This document shows positions 25,641-64,000 of a stretch of 64,000 nucleotides of DNA, one piece after another. The DNA lies in the NCBI GenBank assembly GCA_028564705.1, contig JAPXFQ010002732.1, positions 1,116,001-1,180,000 of the forward strand. The letters run 5' to 3'. The notes beneath the pieces were generated by a model that searched no databases, was not told the origin of the DNA, and worked only from the letters and a program-made list of their open reading frames with translations. The position numbers were made by a program, and so were the translations under genes. The DNA comes from Apricaphanius iberus (Eukaryota; Chordata; Actinopteri; Cyprinodontiformes; Aphaniidae). The first letter of the stretch is position 1. Every line of letters starts with the position of its first letter.

Positions 25641-26510
25641 CCTACTTAACTAATAGAAGCTTTTCTGTCAGAGTTGCCAACTCCGTGTTTCCTCCATAGC
25701 TCCGCAGTTGGGTGGTATGCCACAAGGAACGATGATTGGGCCACTCCTGTTTTCTCTGTGCTGTATTCCCACTGGGGTCTACTTTCCAAAGGTTTGGGAT
25801 GATGCTAGCCAAATCTATGTACCCCTTAACCATGAAAATAAATGATGTGCGGCTCAACGTTTGGAGTCCATTACAGAAATTAAATCTTGATTGTCTGCAA
25901 ACTTCCTGCGTTTTAACAATTAAAAGAATTTTTTTTCAAGTCTTCTCATTTGATGTATCACTTTGAAATTTTGATTCATGCCTTTGTAACGACTCCGCAA
26001 GACTATTACAACACTCTGTACTCTTGCATCAGCCAGTCCTAGCATACACGTCTGCAGCTGGTTAATTTGATGATAATTCACCAATTATGTCCTGACTTTA
26101 CTGGCTCTCTGTCCATTATCATTTGATTTGAAATTTTTTTTGTCTTTAAATGCCATAATTGCCTTGCCCAGCATTGTCTGTCTTACCTGTTCCGATGTTG
26201 TTCCTCAGAACGAAAGCAAACACAGAAGAAACTGAGCCTTTTCCATTATTGGTCCTAAATGAGCTGCTCCTGGGTATTAAACAGGCTGATTCAATTATTG
26301 TATTTAAATCTGCCTTAAGACACACTTGTACTTCATGGCGTTCACATGGGTTGAATTGTTAATTTTTACTGCAAGCATTGTATTTCTGTGCAACAGTATT
26401 GTATATTTTAATATTGCATTTTTTACATTGTTTTGATGGACAGCACTTTGGTTAAGTTTGTTGTTTTTATCACTGCTTTTTAAATAAACAGGACTGAATT
26501 GGACTGGACT
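25640..26510 (+). mobile_element. L2-like LINE reverse transcriptase relic
   Basis: Broken frames retain the order of a non-LTR reverse transcriptase tail. A Gly-Gly-Met-Pro-Gln-Gly-Thr...Gly-Pro-Leu-Leu-Phe-Ser motif lies at about 25,712-25,760. It is followed by Asp-Asp-Ala-Ser-Gln-Ile-Tyr-Val-Pro-Leu (in place of the catalytic box) near 25,800-25,830, and by a His-Ala-Phe-Val-Thr-Thr...Asp-Tyr-Tyr-Asn-Thr-Leu block near 25,978-26,025. The end near 26,440-26,505 has the usual GCACTTTGG motif and an A-rich tail before GGACTGG. Stops and frameshifts make it inactive. L2 versus another CR1-group clade is uncertain. Confidence 0.65.
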
Positions 26511-26754
26511 TTCTCTTCCGGCACTCAGCGAGGACAGACGCTTTTATCTTTCTCAAATTACATCATAGGCGAACAGATTGTGGGATTGAGCTGTGTGGAG
26601 TTCATGGGATACTGACACTTGGACGCACATCCTAATACATGCACACACTTGTTAGCATTGCTATCACGTTATCACGGCTGTTCCTATGAAGCTCCTTCAA
26701 CCTCAGTGAGCAACTGGTGATGCGTGCGGTGTTAGCTGCGCAGCCAGGGCAAAA

Positions 26755-26935
26755 CTGGAACCCCCCCCCCTCCCCTTTCCGCAGCGAGGCTGCTGGACAC
26801 TGGCGCCACTGGGCCCTCTAACCACCACCGTTAGGCAACGGGTGAAGTGTCTTGCCCAAGGACACAATGACTGGGACCATCAGAGCCAATTTCAAGACAG
26901 ACGCCCAACTCCTGAGTCACAGTCGCCTAGTAAAT
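26755..26935. repeat. Fragment of a common fish dispersed repeat
   Basis: The segment with a C10 run followed by CACTGGCGCCACTGGGCC and CTTGCCCAAGGACACAATGA resembles a dispersed repeat frequent in fish genomes. The fragment is short and its family name is not certain. Confidence 0.45.
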
Positions 26936-27014
26936 CCAAACAAACTGAACACAGTAGCCACCCTGTTCCGTCACACATTTAGATGAATTTATGTATTAAA
27001 TATGAACATTTCAC

Positions 27015-27199
27015 CTGTGGCCTGAATGTAGAAGCAATACTTTTTCCTGGTCATTGGACATAAATTCCTTGAACAAGGGCTTTCTTGATTGCTTCAGGAG
27101 TAAATCCACAACTTGTGCTTCTTCAGCCTCAGTGGGTAAGGTGTCCAGTGCACCTGCGTGCTCCAAAACCTCCATAACTCTTGACGCGGCTCTCATCTC
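27015..27199 (-). CDS. Candidate internal exon, unknown protein
   Basis: On the minus strand a CACTATCCAG acceptor is followed by 185 bases that stay open in one frame and end CACAG before a GTGAAA donor. The encoded 61 residues look like a soluble helical protein: Met-Arg-Ala-Ala-Ser-Arg-Val-Met-Glu-Val-Leu, then an acidic Thr-Glu-Ala-Glu-Glu-Ala-Gln and Lys-Pro-Leu-Phe-Lys-Glu-Phe. Composition and splice signals are better than in neighbouring frames. I do not recognise the family. It could be an exon of a gene 3' of plxna2 on the same strand, or a transposon-derived coding scrap. No partner exon was found. Confidence 0.35.
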
Positions 27200-27219
27200 C
27201 TGGATAGTGAGATGCATTG

Positions 27220-29400
27220 GGTACAGTGTCCAGGTTTGAGATGAGGCTTAGATGCTCTCGATCGGTTCAGTTACCTGAACCCCACGTGTAAAGTTAAAAA
27301 TGTGTGCATGTTTGCTCCACGTAATAAGGGGTATAATCTGTCAAAATGCCAGATGGCCTTCAGATAAAAAAACACAGCCAAAGATGAAAAAATAATGGGA
27401 CCTCTTATTAAATGTAAATTTTATTAAAATGAAATACTTTTCTGTGGCTAGATTTGCAATGCAGGAAAGGTGAACGCAGATAAAGCCGGGGGCTGTGGAT
27501 GATATTTTGTTTCTGTACAGCAATCTGCCCATCAAATAAGCATTGTGGCATTCCAGAGAAATAAAATGTAAATAATTAATTGTAAAAACATTTGTCTGTT
27601 TGTCCTCCATCCCAAAAGAATAATGAACAAGTTTAAAGCAACTGTCCAATAAAGGGTTTAATTGTGTTTAATCTGAAAACACAATGGCCCCTCCTTTGGT
27701 GGTCTTGAAACAGATACAACACATGTGCATTTAATTCCAACCCAAAGCACAAGTAAATTTTTGCCAAATGGGTGGAGTCTGAAATCTCAGTTTTATAATT
27801 ATTTTCTGTCTTTTAAAGCAAATATATTGGTGATTTATGTGTCAAACTAACTGGTTACTTTTGTTAAGTTATCACTTGGCTCCTTTTTCTATAATTAAAT
27901 TGAATGGATGTTTTCTATTCTATTTCTATTAAATAAGGATGCGAATGGTGTTCTAACATTGTAACAATAGATTATCCATTTTCATGTGGCTGATTTAACA
28001 TCCTTCTTAAGAATATCTCTCTAGATTGACTTGAATCCCATATCCTCTTTTGCTCTGTTCTCTTTAAGATTTTTTTGAATAGGATTTAGGGACAAATACA
28101 TGTTTGTTCAAATGGGAGAATTGTTTTTGTATATGGCTAAATTATTTCTTTGTTACTGTGATCAAATTCTTTGGATAATGCTCCTGACCACATGGTGGTA
28201 AACTCCACAAGTGTCTGTTATTATTGGAAAGAAAAGGCCTCCCAAATATCAGCTTGGCATGGTATCTGATAAGATCTAATGAGACTCGGTGACCCAAGTT
28301 TACTCAGAAGTTTATAAAGCCTTGACATCATCATCCGGGCTTTCTTTAACTTCTCACATTCAAGGAAATATAAAAAGGTTTATCCAAAAAAAAAATCATT
28401 TTAACTTAATACAGAAATATTTAGCCAAAAAGCAATGAGTATTGGAGTAAAGAATATTATGTTTTCTTTTATACAGTGTATTAAAACATCTGGTTTTAAT
28501 ATACAATTAATATGCTGCATTTTGCATCTTTTAACCATGAACTAACATCCAAAATAATTTTGACAGTATCCATGTGTTCAAAAAAAAAAAAATGTTTTTC
28601 TTCCGACAAAATTACCATTACATCGTTGTCAAAAAAGTTTTGAGCATAATCACAGGCAAGAAACAAAAAAATTGTCAACATATTTGGAAGAATTTAGTTT
28701 TTTATTGTTTTTTTTCCCTGCAAATTTGTTACCGTCTAAGCTGGGAACGACACAACATTTAGCCCATTTATTATTTTAGGAGTCCTATAGCATTGTAAAA
28801 AAAAAAGGAAAATGAAAAAAAAGGCGACAATAACTGAAGCAGTGAAACAAAAACATTTCATCAGCTGCGCTTTTAATGTATAACAACAGTAAAAAGTGAA
28901 TCTTTTACTTGCAAAATAGGAGTGTTTGTATGTACAGTATTTATACAGTTATATATTGTTAAAAAAAATACAGTTTAAACATGACAGTTTATTGCACAAC
29001 ACATTTATAAATTATAGCTGTCAAACCACACATGAAACAGATGAAATCCATAAGATTTTAACACTTTACATGAAATGTATTTTTTATTATTATTATTATT
29101 ATTTTTTACTTATTCTTTAACACGAATCCAGGTCCTGGGAGGAGCGTAAGACATCCCCTGAATACTGAAATGGTAAAATCAGCAGGGCAACAAAAGACTG
29201 TGAGCTTGTTAATGAAACAGCCCAGCACAGAAAGGTCTTCATCTAGCATCATCACAATGGACGAAATGATCAACAGTACAACCTCCAATGAGAGCGATGG
29301 CCAGACAGACTGGAAATGCCGCTGTAGCAACAACAGCGCTCACACTGAAGCAGCCAGTCAAATGTAGGAAATGTCTACTGGACAGCAAAAGGAAAATGTT
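27220..29400. other. AT-rich intergenic stretch with one faint transposon remnant
   Basis: The stretch at about 28,180-28,330 resembles 48,930-49,080: both contain GCCTCCCAAATATC(C)AGC followed by an AGACTYGGT and CCCAAG spacing. This suggests shared descent from a Tc1-type element in the minus direction, at low confidence. A TTA trinucleotide run sits at 29,080-29,105. The rest has no assignment. Confidence 0.4.
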
Positions 29401-29408
29401 TGGCATTA

Positions 29409-30591
29409 CAGTGCTATAAAAAAGCTATTAAAAAGTATTTGCCCCCTTACAGATTTTTCCTGCTTAGTTTTTTGTCACACCTAATTGTTTCAGAGAAAAG
29501 CTAACCTGATTAAATATGAAACTAGCTTTTCACTACTTAGGGTCCAACGAGGGAAAAACTGGTTTTTTTTATTCCGTATGAAACTAGCTTCCTTAATTGG
29601 GTTAGGGTGGTGGGGGGGCTTTCCATTGTAACACCTCAAGTCCATTACCTGCACTGTGTAGGGACAGGTACACCGAGTGAGTGAGACATCCTCGCTTAGA
29701 TGAAACTGTGCACAGCCAGACCAAGATGACGATCGAAATCCAGCAGATTGTCTATTCACCTGAGAGTGTAAAAGTAATTTTGTCTGATGTTGTATTTTAT
29801 GCTTTTAATGCTTTATTAAGCATCATATATAGTTTGTGTGGTTCTCTGTCACAGAATGATATTAAGTACCGTGAATTACCGTTTGTTGACAGTGTGCTAT
29901 ACCAATAAATTTGCCTGCCTAACAACCTGTCCAGCGTGGATGTTCCATACCTGTAGGCTTTATCAACTGTAAGAGAAACTCAAAAATCTCCCATTTCCAT
30001 CCATCCATCGCCTGTACCGACTATCCTTGCAAGGTCGCGATGGGGCTGGTGCCCATCTTCAGCCTGCATCCTGAATAGGTTGCCACTCGATCACAGGGCA
30101 ATGTGATGGGCTGTCATGTCTCATTTGTTGAGTGGAATTCGCTTTTACTCTGTTTAGAGATTGAGAAACTGGAAAATACATTTGTTTCTAAACAATGTAG
30201 ACGGCATCGTTAGGTCTATTAGTTTGTCGACTTTGCACAAACACCGGAGGAATGTTCTGTTTAAGTGATTTTATTATTCTAAATGACTGGTAAAAATGAA
30301 CCGAAAATCATAATTCACTGTGCTGATTTATTTTCCTTCTAATAAATGAAATCCATCCATCCAAGCTGAGATGATGCCCAGATTCAAACCCTTCTTGCTG
30401 CAAGGTCACAATACTACCCACTGCGCAATCATGCATGAAATCATAAAAAAAACAGCTTTTTTTTGTATTCGTTAAGGCTTAAGATATTATAAATCTTAGA
30501 TATTAACATTTATTTGATGATTTGAAACATTTAACTGTAATAAAAAAAAACAGAAGAAATTTCAAAGGGGCAAATCCCTTTTTGAACACTG
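29409..30591 (+). mobile_element. Non-autonomous Tc1-like element with nested SINE-type insert
   Basis: Both ends are those of a Tc1-like family and are next to TA: the left starts CAGTGCTATAAAAAAGC and runs into AAAAGTATTTGCCCCC, and the right contains GATGATTTGAAACATTTAA and ends AACACTG. The interior does not code for transposase. A minus-strand SINE-type sequence (29,993-30,430) is nested inside and interrupts it. Confidence 0.65.
29993..30430 (-). mobile_element. SINE-type retroposon, nested, split
   Basis: The low-coordinate end shows CCATCCATCGCCTGTACCG and GCAAGGTCGCGATGGGGCTG, the reverse complement of the tail widespread in fish LINE/SINE copies. The high-coordinate end (30,380-30,430) is the reverse complement of the tRNA-like head that reads CTTGCAGCAAGAAGG followed by TTTGAATC. 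About 250 bases of unrelated sequence lie between head and tail. Confidence 0.5.
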
Positions 30592-30599
30592 TAGGTTGA

Positions 30600-32140
30600 A
30601 ACACAGAAACACTCTGCTACACAACAGACTTTAAAAGGATCAAAAGCTGATCCAAACACAGTTTTCATTAATTAAATAGTCACTCTGTTTACAAAATATA
30701 AGCACACCTGCTTTGCACTAATCTACAGCTCATATTTAGCTTTTACCTACATTTCTTTTCGGCATGAAGCTCAAGTTAGATACCGTCTTGGAAAAAAGAA
30801 AAATAAATCAATAAAGCATCAAGGCCGTTATCTAACTTAATCTGTCCAAGTTACTTGAGATGAGCTGCAGGTGTTCTTAATATCCTGTACACCGGGTGCA
30901 TTTCAAGTATTACGCTTCATGTAAACAATAACTGATGAGAAGGGAAAGGTAGGGGGACGGGGCGCTGTGGGCCAAATTTAGCCTTATCTGATCCACGGCC
31001 ACGCTTAAAACATCATTAATCATGCCTTCTGCAACAGCTCAATTCGGCCTCCACTTATCTTTGAATGGCTGAATTAGTGCGCAATAGATCACTGTAAAAA
31101 ATGTCCTATCTCAAATGAGATCTCTTCCGTACAATGTCCTGTTTTATTAATAGTTTCGACAGGAGCATTTAACTTGAATGAATCATGAGATGCCGTATAT
31201 CTGGCCCTAAAATCCAGGAAGTGGGTCCAAAATAGCTTCAAATACATTAAAAATATTGGAGGGTTAAGATGCCGGATTATTAAACAGCTGGGACTCTTAC
31301 CTTGTCGGTGAGCGATTTTACTCCTTTCAGAGCTTAGAAGTTCAAACAATCATCACAGAGTGAAACAGAACACTGCACGTCTTTTAAAAGCCCATAGCAA
31401 AGGCTTAAAAACACAAAGTCACCGATCTCTGCTCAGAATGGCCACAAAAAGCAATGTCACTCCTAGTCAGTCACATGAATAGCTGTCCTTCAACTCAGAC
31501 ACATTAAACGTACTTCGAGTCACGTCTCACCAGACGAGCAATCCCATTAAATTGGTTTCTGTCTTCGTTGAGCTCCTGCGCTGGGCTGTAGTGTTGAGTC
31601 ATTCTCTTATTAAGTCCCGTTCTCTCCAGAGCTCACGCTGGTGCCTCAAACACATTCAAGTAAAAGAAGCAACTACAAAGACGAACCATTTTCCCATTGG
31701 ATAGAAATTGGCTGTAAATTCTGCATCTGATGATGGCCTAAACCCCTTTGCTCTCCGTTGAGTGTTTCAGAAGCGGAATGTTTTCTTGTTGGGGTTTCTT
31801 CAGACAAAATGTGACACTGACTGTAAAAGTCTTTGCTTTGGGAGGATTTGCAGCGTGGTGTTTGCCGTGGTTTGTGTATGTACAATTTGTATGCGGGTGT
31901 GTGTACGTTTACACAATAAGTAAGATAAATCTGCGGCCTTTATGTGTATGATGTATCAGTACATGTGATCATGATCACACAAGCACATCTGGAAAGTCCT
32001 TACGGCCACATTTGAGAAGAATGTGCGTTGAATGTTTAACCTCCTCTGTTTCACCTTGAGTTGTGGTGTCATACGTTCACGTTTGGACAAACCAAATGTG
32101 TATTTATCTTAGGAATTCTTTACATTTTGGTGTGTAAATC
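30600..32140 (-). other. Region 3' of plxna2, probably containing its 3' UTR
   Basis: This segment follows the plxna2 stop codon in the direction of transcription. Plexin-A2 transcripts of other vertebrates have multi-kilobase 3' UTRs, so much of it may be transcribed. One AATAAA hexamer on the minus strand lies at 31,143-31,148, but it is not distinctive enough to call the cleavage site. No repeat family was recognised. Confidence 0.4.

Positions 32141-64000
<31,860 letters not shown>

Overview
The window looks like a piece of a teleost fish chromosome. The only gene that can be read with confidence is a vertebrate plexin with GT-AG introns of 0.1 to at least 4.6 kb. Most of the remaining sequence is AT-rich and holds remnants of the cut-and-paste DNA transposons that crowd fish genomes: several Tc1-like generations, hAT-like, Harbinger-like and TTAA-flanked MITEs, plus an L2-like LINE relic and SINE-type fragments. 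There are no tRNA, rRNA or CRISPR features and no bacterial operons.

The right half (about 32,141 to beyond 64,000, minus strand) is the 3' half of a class A semaphorin receptor, called here plxna2. Fifteen exons join in phase, without a stop, into 811 codons: the last extracellular IPT domains, the transmembrane helix, the juxtamembrane coiled coil and the whole cytoplasmic RasGAP-like domain with its inserted Rho-GTPase-binding domain. The last exon ends at a TGA at 32,141. The sema, PSI and first IPT exons lie past the right edge. The introns carry two inverted repeat pairs (about 35.5/51.3 kb and 54.2/58.1 kb), two oppositely oriented Tc1 copies, a hAT MITE nested in a Tc1-like element, a CT-repeat that forms the polypyrimidine tract of one exon, and a 1.16-kb inverted-repeat element built from GATATC and CTAGTC palindromes.

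The left half (1 to about 32,100) is mostly intergenic. Its most gene-like signals are both on the minus strand. At 11,382-11,466 is a possible first coding exon: a TATA box, an ATG, a 28-residue signal-peptide-like stretch and a GTAAGT donor. In mammals CD34 lies just downstream of PLXNA2 in the same orientation, so this could be the start of a teleost cd34, but no further exon was found. At 27,015-27,199 is an exon-like open segment of unknown family. The rest is layered transposon debris (761-1,186; 1,230-2,250; 4,964-6,047; 12,968-19,945; 25,640-26,935; 29,409-30,591) between AT-rich stretches in which nothing could be identified.
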